Assembly (NCBI RefSeq): GCF_001050115.1
Contig: NZ_CP012024.1
Location: 414,001-478,000 of the forward strand
Source: Bacillus smithii
GTDB taxonomy: Bacteria; Bacillota; Bacilli; Bacillales; DSM-4216
Reading direction: 5' to 3'
Length of the DNA stretch: 64,000 bases
The notes beneath the pieces were generated by a model. That model did no database searches and had not been told where the DNA came from. It saw nothing but the letters and a program-made list of their open reading frames with translations. Positions within the stretch are counted from its first letter, which is position 1; every line of letters begins with the position of its first letter. The position numbers were made by a program, and so were the translations under genes. This document shows, piece by piece, positions 1 to 9,154 of the stretch.

Positions 1-361
1 CTTTTCCGACAATTTCTGTTCGCGTGTCTCGTGGAATGCTTAAAAGTTGAACAGACTGCTTTTTCGGATTGACGGCGGCTAAAATCATCGTATCGGAACG
101 CCCTGTATCGTTTTGCCGCTCGTCTACACCTAATAACAGGACGCTAAACGGATCTTTGTTATCCAGCGACACCGGATGTGTACGTTTATTAGCTTGATCA
201 TGAGCAATCGGTGCATGCATGCTTTCTACCGCTTTGTTCACAGAATGGTAGATGGAGTACGCGTACACACCGGCACCCGCTAAAAGAATGGCTAAAACGG
301 TAAGTAAAATTTTTAAACCGCGTCTTTTCTTTTTTTTATGTTTATGTCTATCGCTTCTCAT
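1..361 (-). CDS. LCP family (LytR-CpsA-Psr) cell-wall polymer ligase, N-terminal part
   Basis: This gene reads on the minus strand from an ATG at 361 and runs off the left edge, so only about the first 120 residues are visible. They show a very basic N-terminus (Lys/Arg/His-rich, about residues 1-16), one membrane anchor (about 17-38), then the start of the LCP domain with the motifs LLLGVDER, RSDTMILA and SIPRDTR. In this family these residues bind the polyprenyl pyrophosphate substrate and catalysis transfers wall teichoic acid or other glycopolymers onto peptidoglycan outside the membrane. A second LCP gene lies at 8177-9154, so the strain carries at least two paralogues. The family call is secure; the exact member (TagT/TagU/TagV type) is not. 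Confidence 0.9.
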   Translation of the reverse strand, partial: MRSDRHKHKKKKRRGLKILLTVLAILLAGAGVYAYSIYHSVNKAVESMHAPIAHDQANKRTHPVSLDNKDPFSVLLLGVDERQNDTGRSDTMILAAVNPKKQSVQLLSIPRDTRTEIVGK

Positions 362-595
362 ATTCTCTTAAATCCCTTTCCTTCTAGTTTCTTCTCTATC
401 TACAAGAATATCAAATATTACTGAAAGAACAATAGAAATGGTTATGATTTTTACTTTTTAGAGCATGGGCTGGTTCAAAAATTCAAGTGATTTTGAAGGA
501 GCTGCGAATACTGTGAAAAGAATGTGCCATGGCGGAAAAAACAAATGAAATGTTATTATATGGAGGTAAATTGAGGCATTAGATGAAAATATTTC

Positions 596-623
596 TTGTC
601 AAAGTAAAAGGTTGTGGTACAAT
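596..623 (+). promoter_or_regulatory. Predicted sigma-A promoter in the 362-730 gene-free stretch
   Basis: TTGTCA (596-601), a 16-base spacer and TACAAT (618-623) form a good vegetative promoter. Its transcript would run only about 60-100 bases before the strong terminator at 692-727, after which intron copy 1 begins. The short leader between them (about 630-690) looks structured but matches no riboswitch class I can name. It is probably the leader of an operon now separated from its genes. Nothing else is recognised between the LCP gene and the intron. Confidence 0.5.
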
Positions 624-691
624 AAAAGAGTAATGTTTTCCGTTTTGTAATGTTCGAGAGAGAATGAGGCGACGGTTGGTGATGGCCGAAA

Positions 692-727
692 AGGCACCTG
701 CATGTATACACATGCAGGTGCCTTTTT
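692..727 (+). terminator. Rho-independent terminator used as group IIC intron target
   Basis: A perfect 13-bp stem (692-704 with 711-723) and a 6-base loop are followed by a T run. The intron starts 3 bases after the T run, at 731. Group IIC introns are known to insert just behind such hairpins. Confidence 0.9.
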
Positions 728-730
728 CTT

Positions 731-2622
731 GTGCGCCCGGCATGGGTGTAATCTCTAGGGTGAAAGTCCCGAACCGCGAAGGCAGAAGTAGCGGCTAGCC
801 TAACGCAAGGGTGTCCGCGGTGACGCGGAATCTGAAGGAAGCGAGCGGCAAACTTAGGGTCTCTCGGAACACGAACTTCATATAAGGCTAAGTATCATTG
901 GGTGAGTTTGCAAGACAAAACAAAGCCCTTTCTGCCGAAGGTGATACAGAGTAAATGAAGCAGATGGATGGAAGGAAAGATTGCACCCTTACCCGGGGAG
1001 GTCTGACTGATACGCCAACTAAGTTGGCAACCAATTTAGCGATAGATTGCTGAACCGTCAGAAGTCAGCAGAAGTCATAGTACAAATAAGGTCGCTCCTT
1101 ATTTGGAAGGACGGAACAATCAAAGAGGGTTTTCTACTCGGATATTCTAATGAAGCAATGACACAGACAATCCGAAACGGACTTGCTTGAAGAGGGTAGT
1201 GGTGAATCCCACGAGGGGCTTCAAGAGGGTGGAGCTTATATTAGGTCTATGGAAGAGAATAGAAAACACACGCAAGGAGTCATATTTATGAGAATGGAAC
1301 AGGTACTATCACGTGAAAACTTATTAGAGGCACTTCACCGAGTGGAACGAAATAAAGGAAGTCATGGTGTGGATGGAATGAGTGTATCCGAATTACGACC
1401 GTACATGATGGAACACTGGCATGAAATCCGCACGTCTCTATTAGAGGGAACCTATAAACCACAACCAATCCGACGAGTCGAAATCCCGAAGCCGAACGGC
1501 GGTAAACGGAAACTAGGGATTCCTACGGTGATAGACCGTTTCATTCAACAGGCATTAAACCAAGCGCTAACACCCATATTTGACCCGGGATTTTCAGAGA
1601 ATAGCTTTGGTTTTAGACCAAACAAGCAAGCACATCAAGCTGTGCGAAAAGCGAAATCCTACATCAAAGAAGGTTACCGCTGGGTCATTGATATGGACTT
1701 AGAAAAGTTCTTCGATCATGTGAATCATGATAAGCTAATGCATTTAATTGGCAAGAAAATAAGAGATGGAAGAATCCTTCATCTAATCCGAGAATTCTTG
1801 AAGGCAGGCATTATGGAAAACGGGCTAGTCACTTCAAACCTTGAAGGGACCCCCCAAGGGGGTCCATTAAGTCCGCTTTTATCCAATATAATGTTGGATC
1901 CATTAGACAAAGAACTCGAAAGAAGAAATCTTCGATTTGTAAGATACGCAGATGATTGTAATATCTTTGTCAAGAGTAGAAAAGCCGGAAAGAGAGTCAT
2001 GGAGAACATGACAAACTTCATAGAGAAAGAGCTATCACTCAAGGTGAACAGGGAAAAGACGGCATTAGACCGCCCATGGAAACGGGATTATCTAGGGTTT
2101 AGCTTTACGTATCATAAAGAACCAAAGATAAGAATCGCTCGGAAGAGCATTCAAAAGATGAAACAAAGAATCAGGGAACTCACCAGCCGCTCCCATTCGA
2201 TCTCAATGGAAGAAAGAATCAAAAGACTAAATCAGTACCTAATGGGTTGGTGCGGATACTTTTCACTAGCTGACACTCCTACTGTCTTTAAGAACCTTGA
2301 TAAATGGATAAGAAGAAGGCTCCGAATGATGATCTGGAAACAGTGGAAGAAACCGAAAACGAAAGTGAAGAAACTCATTCAACTCGGAGTTCAACCATAT
2401 AAAGCATATGAATGGGGGAATTCGAGGAAATCATATTGGAGAATCTCTAAAAGTCCCATATTACACCAAACCCTTGGCAACTCTTATTGGAGTAGCCAAG
2501 GGCTGAAAAGCCTGTATAGAAAATATGGTGAAAAGCGTCATTTATTTGATTGAACCGCCGTATACCGAACGGTACGTACGGTGGTGTGAGAGGACGGAGG
2601 TTCACACCTCCTCCTACTCGAT
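731..2622 (+). mobile_element. Group IIC intron, copy 1 (GsI-IIC-like)
   Basis: The 5' end reads GTGCGCCCGGCATGGG. This is followed by the group II domain I signature (AGGGTGAAAGTCCCG and CAAGGGTGTCC). The reverse transcriptase lies in domain IV. After its stop come domain V (about 2553-2586, GAACCGCCGTAT ... TACGGTGG) and domain VI, ending CTACTCGAT. The 3' boundary at 2622 was set by comparing all three copies: each shares CTACTCGAT and diverges immediately after, consistent with the AY end of group II introns. It is full length (1.9 kb) and looks competent. Insertion directly behind a terminator hairpin is the class IIC hallmark. Confidence 0.93.
1288..2553 (+). CDS. ltrA: Group IIC intron reverse transcriptase/maturase, copy 1
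   Basis: This 421-residue intron-encoded protein has fingers motifs RRVEIPKPNGGKRKLGIP and the GTPQGGPLSPLLSNI block. The YADD catalytic site is at residues 220-223. A C-terminal maturase (X) domain contains the YLMGWCGYF segment. There is no HNH endonuclease domain, as usual for class IIC. It should assist splicing and reverse-splice the intron RNA into DNA behind terminators. An open frame extends upstream to 1183, but the ATG at 1288 has an AAGGAG site at the right distance and gives the normal family length (about 420). It differs clearly from the copy 2 protein, so the two copies represent two subfamilies rather than a recent duplication. Confidence 0.93.
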   Translation: MRMEQVLSRENLLEALHRVERNKGSHGVDGMSVSELRPYMMEHWHEIRTSLLEGTYKPQPIRRVEIPKPNGGKRKLGIPTVIDRFIQQALNQALTPIFDPGFSENSFGFRPNKQAHQAVRKAKSYIKEGYRWVIDMDLEKFFDHVNHDKLMHLIGKKIRDGRILHLIREFLKAGIMENGLVTSNLEGTPQGGPLSPLLSNIMLDPLDKELERRNLRFVRYADDCNIFVKSRKAGKRVMENMTNFIEKELSLKVNREKTALDRPWKRDYLGFSFTYHKEPKIRIARKSIQKMKQRIRELTSRSHSISMEERIKRLNQYLMGWCGYFSLADTPTVFKNLDKWIRRRLRMMIWKQWKKPKTKVKKLIQLGVQPYKAYEWGNSRKSYWRISKSPILHQTLGNSYWSSQGLKSLYRKYGEKRHLFD

Positions 2623-3092
2623 TCCCTTAAAAAAGTCTGTAATCGGATTTATCTGGACTATGGATCCATAAGGAAAATGACCGTACCCGTTGAGGTTGAA
2701 TAGGATGTTTGAGAACAGAGAATAAGAGAAGGGAAACGGGGAAAGTCAATGACTCCCAAAAAGGATTTTTCGTTTTAACGAAATGAACTGGAAATGGTGA
2801 TGAAGTCGGACGGATTTATTTCCTGATTAAATGGAAAGTCTTAGGTTCATTCAGCTATAAAAGAGGAGATAAGTCCAAATTTAAGGTTATGGTTTAAAGC
2901 TGGAGGAGGAAAGAATCCCCTCTAATGGAAGTGTCACTGTATCCCGCATTAAGGGGCAGTAAATCCCTTTCATAGGATTGGCGGGGAAGAAGAACCCTTT
3001 GGGACTAACTGCCCCTAAAGGCCCGATTGGTTCAACTAACCATCAGAAGGGGAGTTTTTCTTCCCCTTCTGATGGAAGTTTCACAATATCGG
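2623..3092. other. Gene-free stretch with nested inverted and direct repeats
   Basis: I see no gene here. It holds an inverted repeat AGGGGCAGT (2951-2959) / ACTGCCCCT (3007-3015). There is also a 14-bp perfect hairpin (3040-3053 with 3062-3075) and an imperfect direct repeat (about 2917-2943 and 3061-3088, sharing CCCCT, TGGAAGT and TCAC). The hairpin lies just past the end of slaP and may end transcription of the secA2-slaP unit, although a clear T run is missing on the minus side. Two short plus-strand open frames across it (2978-3175, 3027-3365) overlap slaP antisense and look like shadows. Confidence 0.55.
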
Positions 3093-3995
3093 CTAGTCCT
3101 GTTTTTGGATTACAACAGCCTTCCAAGAAGACAAGTCAGGAGCAGATTTTTTTATATTGTTTTTCGGAAAAATAAAGGTCCACGGTTTTGTTGTATTTGG
3201 CTTGATTTCCAATTGACCGATATTGAATTGCCCTTCAGCCGCAATGGCATCGTTCGCATCGATAATTCTCAGCGGAAGTTGTTGTATTTGAATCGCTTTT
3301 TCGTAGCCGTTTCGGATCAAGAGAGTCACGGCCAAATCTCCCGATTGCAGCATTTTGGCTTCTAATCCCATAAAATTGAGTTCATTTTTCTTTGGAGGCT
3401 CCAATTGGCTAACGAGCTGTTGGAGTTTTTTCTTTTCTTCGTCAGGCAAACTTTGTTCCCAAGAAGGTTCTAAATCGAGTTGATGTTGTTTTGTGCTTAA
3501 ATCGAAGGCGAGTGTCCAGCCTTCTTTTTGCAGATGATCTTTCAACAAGGACTCTTTAGGGAAAACAAAAGTCCACGGTCGGCTGCTTTCGGCCGGGATT
3601 TCTCCTGCATCATGAAGGTTAAAGGTGTGTTTAGCCACAACTTCCCGATTTTCATCTAATAGAATAAGGGGAACTTCTTCCAATTGGATCGGCTTTTTTA
3701 ATGAATTACGAATAAAGGCGGTCACCGAAAGCCCTTCGGGTGTTTCTTCCCATTGAATGCTGGACAGAGAAAGCTGATTGGGCTTCAGTGTTGGCAGCTC
3801 ATTATTTAAAAAACGAAATACATAGTATTGTTCTTTTGAAACATTCCACAACGGGTGGATGGAAAGTTCGGTTTTCACTTCTGAATCTTGATCTCCTTGT
3901 TGTGGAGAGTCGACTAATTCAGCGGAGTCGATGGTATTAGTCAAGCCTTCTAATTGGATATCTTCTTTCTTTTTTTTTCGAAATAATGGAAACAT
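3093..3995 (-). CDS. slaP: Accessory Sec system S-layer assembly protein SlaP
   Basis: This 300-residue acidic cytoplasmic-type protein has no signal peptide or membrane segment. Two similar halves (about 50-155 and 165-295) each carry a duplicated domain with the pattern IRN...K.IQ...PL...D and end in PWTFVFPK / PWTFIFPK. This is the layout of the SLAP-type accessory Sec S-layer assembly protein described in Bacillus anthracis, where SlaP works with SecA2 to export S-layer proteins. It lies about 6 bases downstream of secA2 on the same strand, so the two are almost certainly cotranscribed. The substrate S-layer protein is not in this window. Confidence 0.85.
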   Translation of the reverse strand: MFPLFRKKKKEDIQLEGLTNTIDSAELVDSPQQGDQDSEVKTELSIHPLWNVSKEQYYVFRFLNNELPTLKPNQLSLSSIQWEETPEGLSVTAFIRNSLKKPIQLEEVPLILLDENREVVAKHTFNLHDAGEIPAESSRPWTFVFPKESLLKDHLQKEGWTLAFDLSTKQHQLDLEPSWEQSLPDEEKKKLQQLVSQLEPPKKNELNFMGLEAKMLQSGDLAVTLLIRNGYEKAIQIQQLPLRIIDANDAIAAEGQFNIGQLEIKPNTTKPWTFIFPKNNIKKSAPDLSSWKAVVIQKQD

Positions 3996-4001
3996 GATCA
4001 G

Positions 4002-6353
4002 CTACTCCTTTGTTTGCATCTCTTTTAAAAAAGCGGCGATTCTGACAGAGATCTCTTTTTCGATTTCATGGTACGTTTCTAAAAAGATTTCATATCCTTC
4101 TTTTTGGTAAAGCCTCATAGGATCTTCTTGTTGATACGATCTTAATCCGATTCCCTCTTTCAGACGCGTCATGCTTTCCATATGTTCGATCCAATGTCGG
4201 TCAATGACAGAAAGCATAATTTCTTTTATATAACTGGCCCATTCTGCAAAATTTAATTGTTCAATTCGTTTTTTGTAAGAAGCAACGGCAGGGAAGACGG
4301 CTTCTTCCACATCCTTCAGATCTTCCAATCCTTCCGGCAAGTTGACAGTCTCACCGGGAATGAACGATTGAATCGTCGAAAGCAATTGATTCAGACGCCA
4401 ATTATCCGGTGTTTCTGTCTCCGGACAAAGTCGTTGTATTTGTTCTTTTACAGCCGAATCAATCATTTCAAAATATAGTTTCAACAGATCGCTTTCATCA
4501 ATAATTTTATTTCTTAGTCCGTAAATGACATTTCGCTGCATGTTAATGACATCGTCCAGTTTTAAATTGTATTCACGTACAGAAAAGTTTGAGCCTTCCA
4601 CTATTCGCTGAATTTTGTTGACAAACTCGTCCATTTTTTTATTTAGCACTAAGCCGGTAGAATCGGTTTTGATTTTTTTAGATAATTTTTCCATTTCTTT
4701 GGAGGCGAAGCGCTGGAACATGTCATCTTCTAATGAAATAAAAAACTGGGTGGAACCGGGATCACCTTGGCGGCCGGCGCGCCCTTTTAGCTGATTATCA
4801 ATTCTTCTGCTTTCATGCCGCTCTGTTCCGATGACATGAAGGCCCCCAAGCTGGGCGACTCCCTCTTCCAAAATAATATCTGTCCCGCGTCCAGCCATAT
4901 TGGTGGCGATCGTAATCTGTCCTCGTTGTCCGGCTTTGGCAATCAGCGCTGCCTCTTGATCGGCGCTTTTAGCGTTCAACAGTTCATAGTCTAAATGCTC
5001 TTGGTCTAAATACTTCGCCAGTTTTTCCGACTGAAGAATGGAAGTAGTCCCGATTAAAACCGGCTGCCCTTTTTCATGGCGCTTTTTTACTTCTTTCGCT
5101 ACAGCGGTGTATTTATCGTGTATCGTTTTATAAATCCGGTCCGGCAAATCGATGCGTTGTTTTGGTTTGTTGGTGGGAATTTGAATGACTTCCATATTGT
5201 ACACTCGAAGGAATTCTTGTTCTTCCGTTTTTGCCGTTCCGGTCATCCCCGATAAATACGGGTACATACGAAAATAGTTTTGGATGGTAATGGACGCTTG
5301 AGTTTTGTTTTCTTCTGTAATTTCCAGTCCTTCCTTAGCCTCGATAGCTTGATGAAGTCCGTCGCTCAGCGTTCTTCCTTCCATGATGCGGCCTGTAAAA
5401 CTATCCACGAGAAAAATTTTGCCGTCTTTCACAATGTAATCTACGTCGCGTTTAAACATGACATGGGCACGTACGGCTTGGATGACATAATGGTACAGTA
5501 TTTGATGTTCCAAGTCGTATAAATTATCGATACCGAAGGCATTTTCCACTTTCTCAATTCCTTGATCGGTTAAGCTGACCGCCTTTGTTTCCATATCGAA
5601 GGAATAATCCTCTTCGTTTTTGAATTTTTTTGCCAATTGAGCTGCAATATAATGCAATTCAGAACTTGCCCTTACTTTACCCGCGATAATGAGCGGTGTT
5701 TTTGCTTCGTCGATTAATATACTGTCCACTTCGTCGATAATGGCAAAATGATAAGGGCGTTGGACTCGATCTTCAGCCCGGGTAGCCATATTGTCACGCA
5801 GATAGTCAAAACCAAATTCTGTTCCGACGCCGTAAGTGATATCGGCAAGATAGGCCTGTTTTTTTTCGCTTTGCTCCATAAGCGGTAAATTTAATCCCAC
5901 TGTTAATCCAAGGAATTCATGGATAGGGCCAATGATTTCGCGATCGCGCTTTGCTAAATATTCATTGACGGTAATGACATGGACACCTTTTCCTTCCAAA
6001 GCTCGTAAATAGCTGGGAAGGGAGGCTACCAATGTTTTTCCTTCACCGGTAGCCATTTCAGCAATATTGCCTTCGGTCAATACAAGGCCGCCGATCAACT
6101 GGACATCGTAATGGCGCATGCCAAGAATCCTTTTGGCTGCTTCTCTGACTGTCGCAAAGGCTTCGACTTTAATATCATCAATCGTTTTTCCGTTTTGCAG
6201 CTGTTGTTTAAACCAAATGGTTTTTTGCTGTAATTCTTGGTCTGAAAGTTTTTCAAACTCTGGTTCTATCTCATTGATTTTCTCAACTAATTTATAATAT
6301 TTTTTCAATCTTCTTTCGTTCGCATCGACCATATTTTTGATAAGTGAGATCAT
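4002..6353 (-). CDS. secA2: Accessory preprotein translocase ATPase SecA2
   Basis: This 783-residue SecA-family motor has Walker A ATGEGKT at 101-107, [11 protein letters not shown], the [12 protein letters not shown] motif VI region and a RIDNQLKGRAGRQGDPG block. Unlike the housekeeping SecA at 33351-35864 (837 residues), it ends in EMQTKE and lacks the C-terminal zinc-binding SecB/lipid tail (CPCGSG...C). A second, tail-less SecA paired with slaP is the accessory system that exports S-layer proteins through SecYEG in Bacillus. The ATG at 6353 has a GGAG site just upstream. The neighbouring intron and repeats suggest the block may have moved, but codon choice looks like the surroundings. Confidence 0.93.
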   Translation of the reverse strand: MISLIKNMVDANERRLKKYYKLVEKINEIEPEFEKLSDQELQQKTIWFKQQLQNGKTIDDIKVEAFATVREAAKRILGMRHYDVQLIGGLVLTEGNIAEMATGEGKTLVASLPSYLRALEGKGVHVITVNEYLAKRDREIIGPIHEFLGLTVGLNLPLMEQSEKKQAYLADITYGVGTEFGFDYLRDNMATRAEDRVQRPYHFAIIDEVDSILIDEAKTPLIIAGKVRASSELHYIAAQLAKKFKNEEDYSFDMETKAVSLTDQGIEKVENAFGIDNLYDLEHQILYHYVIQAVRAHVMFKRDVDYIVKDGKIFLVDSFTGRIMEGRTLSDGLHQAIEAKEGLEITEENKTQASITIQNYFRMYPYLSGMTGTAKTEEQEFLRVYNMEVIQIPTNKPKQRIDLPDRIYKTIHDKYTAVAKEVKKRHEKGQPVLIGTTSILQSEKLAKYLDQEHLDYELLNAKSADQEAALIAKAGQRGQITIATNMAGRGTDIILEEGVAQLGGLHVIGTERHESRRIDNQLKGRAGRQGDPGSTQFFISLEDDMFQRFASKEMEKLSKKIKTDSTGLVLNKKMDEFVNKIQRIVEGSNFSVREYNLKLDDVINMQRNVIYGLRNKIIDESDLLKLYFEMIDSAVKEQIQRLCPETETPDNWRLNQLLSTIQSFIPGETVNLPEGLEDLKDVEEAVFPAVASYKKRIEQLNFAEWASYIKEIMLSVIDRHWIEHMESMTRLKEGIGLRSYQQEDPMRLYQKEGYEIFLETYHEIEKEISVRIAAFLKEMQTKE

Positions 6354-6680
6354 ATTAGGTACGCTCCTTGAAGAAAAATCCTAATCTTCTATTATATTAA
6401 TATCTTACCAGAACCAATGCTTTTTTACTATAAACAGTACAAGATGTAAAATAAAGGTCGAGAATAAAAGAAAAATAGCATGAAATGAATTTTTAAAGAA
6501 TTTGATATAGATATTATGACCAATCCGTTTTATAATATTGAAATTGAAGTGGTGGAAATTCTTTGCAGAAGAAATTTTCCAAATGAGAGATAGAATACCG
6601 ATTTTTTTTGAATGCAATAACAAATTTTGCAATGAACTTTAGTTGCTTTTTTGGGCATGCTAAGAAAGAGGAGGTACGGC
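6354..6680. other. Divergent intergenic region between secA2 and tagO
   Basis: This AT-rich 327-base spacer must hold promoters for both divergent genes. A TATAAT on the minus strand (6396-6391) could serve secA2, but no good -35 pairs with it. A minus-strand open frame at 6405-6632 (75 codons, composition-driven, no ribosome site) is not believed. Confidence 0.4.
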
Positions 6681-7724
6681 ATGGTTTACCTTACCTTTGT
6701 ACTATGTTTTATCGCTTCGCTTCTGCTGACTCCTTTGGCGAAGAAGCTGGCGATCGCTATCGGAGCTGTTGACAAGCCTAATTACAGAAAAGTGCATCAG
6801 AAAATAATGCCCCGTATGGGTGGTTTGGCGATTTTTTTAAGTTTTCTTATTGGACTTTTGGTTTTACGTCCGCAAGATCCTTATAACTGGCCGATTATAA
6901 TTGGCAGCTTTATTATTGTCCTTACAGGATTACTGGATGACAAGTTTGAGCTTTCGCCAAAACTTAAACTAGCTGGTCAGCTGCTGGCAGCCATTGTCGT
7001 GGTCGTGATCGGCGGGGTGCATGTGGAATTTATTAATTTGCCTTTCGGAGGCCAATTGGAATTTGGATTGTTAAGCGTTCCGCTAACCATTTTATGGATC
7101 GTCGGTGTGACCAATGCCATTAATTTAATCGACGGATTAGATGGACTGGCTGCCGGGGTTTCTTCGATCGCTTTAATTACCATTAGCTTTATGGCTTTTC
7201 TTAAAGGCGACGCATATGTCATGAGTATTGCACTCATTTTGCTTGGCAGTACATTAGGTTTTCTGATTTACAATTTTCATCCTGCCAAGATTTTTATGGG
7301 AGATACAGGAGCTCTCTTTTTAGGATATATGATGTCCGTTGTGTCGCTGCTTGGATTTAAGAATGTAACAGTTCTTTCATTTGTCATCCCTGTTATTATT
7401 CTCGGGGTGCCAATTTCCGATACGTTTTTTGCGATTATTCGCCGTTTTATCCATAAGAAGCCACTCTCAGCGCCTGATAAATCTCATTTGCATCATTGTT
7501 TGTTGCGAATGGGATACACCCACAAACAAACGGTGCTGATCATCTATGCCATTTCAGCCATGTTTGGACTGGCAGCCATTATTTTTTCAATGGCTACCAT
7601 ATGGGGGGCTCTTCTGTTTGGCGCTATTTTGATTATAGGAATTGAACTTTTCGTCGAAAGTGTTGGCTTAGTCGGATCCGATTACCAGCCGTTGTTGAGA
7701 TTAGTCATGAGAAAAAGCAGATAA
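6681..7724 (+). CDS. tagO: Undecaprenyl-phosphate N-acetylglucosaminyl-1-phosphate transferase
   Basis: This is an integral membrane sugar-phosphate transferase of the WecA/TagO family (347 residues, about ten membrane segments). It transfers GlcNAc-1-P from UDP-GlcNAc to undecaprenyl phosphate, the first step of wall teichoic acid synthesis. The visible family motifs are the cytoplasmic loop GLLDDKFELSPKLKL, the catalytic NLIDGLDGLAAG, FMGDTGALFLGY and the histidine loop PDKSHLHHCLLRMG. The open frame starts at 6651, but the ATG at 6681 is preceded by AAGAGGAGGT and fits family length. The flanking LCP ligases act later in the same pathway. Confidence 0.94.
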   Translation: MVYLTFVLCFIASLLLTPLAKKLAIAIGAVDKPNYRKVHQKIMPRMGGLAIFLSFLIGLLVLRPQDPYNWPIIIGSFIIVLTGLLDDKFELSPKLKLAGQLLAAIVVVVIGGVHVEFINLPFGGQLEFGLLSVPLTILWIVGVTNAINLIDGLDGLAAGVSSIALITISFMAFLKGDAYVMSIALILLGSTLGFLIYNFHPAKIFMGDTGALFLGYMMSVVSLLGFKNVTVLSFVIPVIILGVPISDTFFAIIRRFIHKKPLSAPDKSHLHHCLLRMGYTHKQTVLIIYAISAMFGLAAIIFSMATIWGALLFGAILIIGIELFVESVGLVGSDYQPLLRLVMRKSR

Positions 7725-8176
7725 TCCAATTTCGCTTAGAAGTGGAAAAAGAAAAGGGTGTCCTGAAATCAAGCTTTTGGGGCACCTTTTTTTATCAATA
7801 AATGGGTTAGAAATACTCTTGATATCGGTGTAATCAAGTAGCTTGGCTTTGGCTTTGCGAAGTATAAAAAGCGCGGCAGAGCGTAGCGTGGTCGCGGTGA
7901 ATTTTACCGATATCATACGTTGTTTTTGTACGATTTTGTATGAGATGCATAATACGAGTCGTAAGCTGATCTTCCCATAAAGGGGATTGATCAACCTTAG
8001 GAAAAAGGAGAAGGAACGGTGGTTGCTTTTTTTATAAAGGAAATTCCGTTGTTCTTTCTAACGGTCATTGGCAATGTTCAGTTAATGACTGGAAATGGGA
8101 TTGGAAAATTGAAAAGGAAAAGCAGATAAAAAACTGTCGCAAAAGGCTCCATTGAGGGCCTTCACGACAGTCTTTT
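7725..8176. other. Convergent intergenic region with two terminators
   Basis: No gene is recognised in these 452 bases. The tagO end has a terminator at about 7752-7793 (GGTGTCC pairing with GGGCACC, then seven T). The right end carries the hairpin listed separately at 8131-8178. The middle (7820-8100) holds only short broken frames and could be decayed sequence. Confidence 0.5.
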
Positions 8177-8178
8177 TT
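8131..8178 (-). terminator. Bidirectional Rho-independent terminator
   Basis: ACTGTCG (8133-8139) pairs with CGACAGT (8165-8171), with an inner AAGG/CCTT stem. T runs lie on both sides, so it can stop the minus-strand LCP gene and any read-through from tagO. Confidence 0.85.
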
Positions 8179-9154
8179 AGTTAATACCTAATTGACGTTT
8201 TAAAATTCGTTTTGTCACTTCCAGTTCAACATCATCTAGCTTATAAATATAAGCACCGTTATTCGGATCATGACCGTCCGTTCCCTTTAAGGTTAAATGG
8301 TCTATTTTTAAGTCGCCGGATGTACCGAAGCTAACGAGCGACTTCATCTGAGAGAACGAAAGGTTTGTTTTCATATTTTGTCCGACTGCTTCAATTACGT
8401 CCGGATACTTAGTGACTGCATTGACGGATTTGGCTTTTTTGACAATCGCCTCTAAAATCATCTGCTGACGTTCGCCGCGCATAATATCGTTGTCATGTTT
8501 TCTTGTTCGGGCCAACGCCAAGGCTTCTTCTCCGCTGAGATTATGAACTCCGGGCGTTAAATGGACGGGTTCTGAGTCGGTTGAATTTTTTTCAGTGAAT
8601 TCATACGGTACTTTTACTTTCACTCCGCCTAGAGCATTTACCACATCCACAAAACCTTTGAAATTCATTTTGACATAAAAGTCTACCGGAACATCAAGCA
8701 AGTGTTCTACTGTATCGATGGTTGCCTGAGTTCCTCCATAGGCATGAGCATGGGTAATTTTTTGCTTTTCTCCAATAATGGGAATATACACATAAGAATC
8801 ACGAGGGATGCTTAACAGTTTTACACTATGATTCTTTCTATTTAGTGTTGCGAGAATCAGAGCATCTGATCTTGTTTTTTGTTTGAAATCGGGACTTCTG
8901 TCATCCACTCCTATAAATAAAATGCTGATATTGTCCTTGCTAGGATCCACAGCTTTATCTCTCAAATCAGATTTTTCAACAGCTGGGTCATAAGCATCGG
9001 TAAAAACCGTTTCTGCTTTTTTATATAAATAGGCTCCATAACCTGCTGCTGTAGATGCCACTAGAATGAAGGGGAGTAGTAGAAAGAACATGATTCTTCT
9101 TCGTCGTTTCCTCCGTTTTCTCCGTTCTCTGATCTGCTGTCTCTGTTCAGCCAT
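8177..9154 (-). CDS. LCP family cell-wall polymer ligase (LytR/TagU type)
   Basis: This 325-residue protein has a strikingly basic N-terminus (RERRKRRKRRRR), one membrane anchor (about residues 20-42) and an extracellular LCP domain. The motifs ILFIGVDDR, RSDALILATLN, SIPRDSYVYIP and ALALARTRKHDNDIMRGERQQ carry the conserved Asp/Arg residues that bind polyprenyl pyrophosphate. Its role is attachment of teichoic acid or related polymers to peptidoglycan, matching tagO next door. A frame extends 15 codons upstream, but the ATG at 9154 has AAAGGAG at good spacing. In B. subtilis an LCP gene occupies the same place next to tagO. Confidence 0.93.
   Translation of the reverse strand: MAEQRQQIRERRKRRKRRRRIMFFLLLPFILVASTAAGYGAYLYKKAETVFTDAYDPAVEKSDLRDKAVDPSKDNISILFIGVDDRSPDFKQKTRSDALILATLNRKNHSVKLLSIPRDSYVYIPIIGEKQKITHAHAYGGTQATIDTVEHLLDVPVDFYVKMNFKGFVDVVNALGGVKVKVPYEFTEKNSTDSEPVHLTPGVHNLSGEEALALARTRKHDNDIMRGERQQMILEAIVKKAKSVNAVTKYPDVIEAVGQNMKTNLSFSQMKSLVSFGTSGDLKIDHLTLKGTDGHDPNNGAYIYKLDDVELEVTKRILKRQLGIN

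Noticed and set aside
630-727. Leader before intron copy 1 as a known riboswitch
   Set aside because: It has promoter, leader and terminator spacing, but I could not match the core of SAM, T-box, fluoride, ZTP, preQ1, guanidine or c-di-AMP classes.
4002-6353. SecA2 as a truncated pseudogene of SecA
   Set aside because: The frame is intact, all helicase motifs are present, and lack of the zinc tail plus linkage to slaP is the normal SecA2 layout.
6405-6632. 75-codon minus-strand frame upstream of secA2
   Set aside because: AT-rich Ile/Phe/Lys composition, no ribosome site, lies over the divergent promoter region.
7701-7994. 97-codon minus-strand frame after tagO
   Set aside because: It runs through the tagO terminator and into the end of tagO antisense, and resembles no protein.
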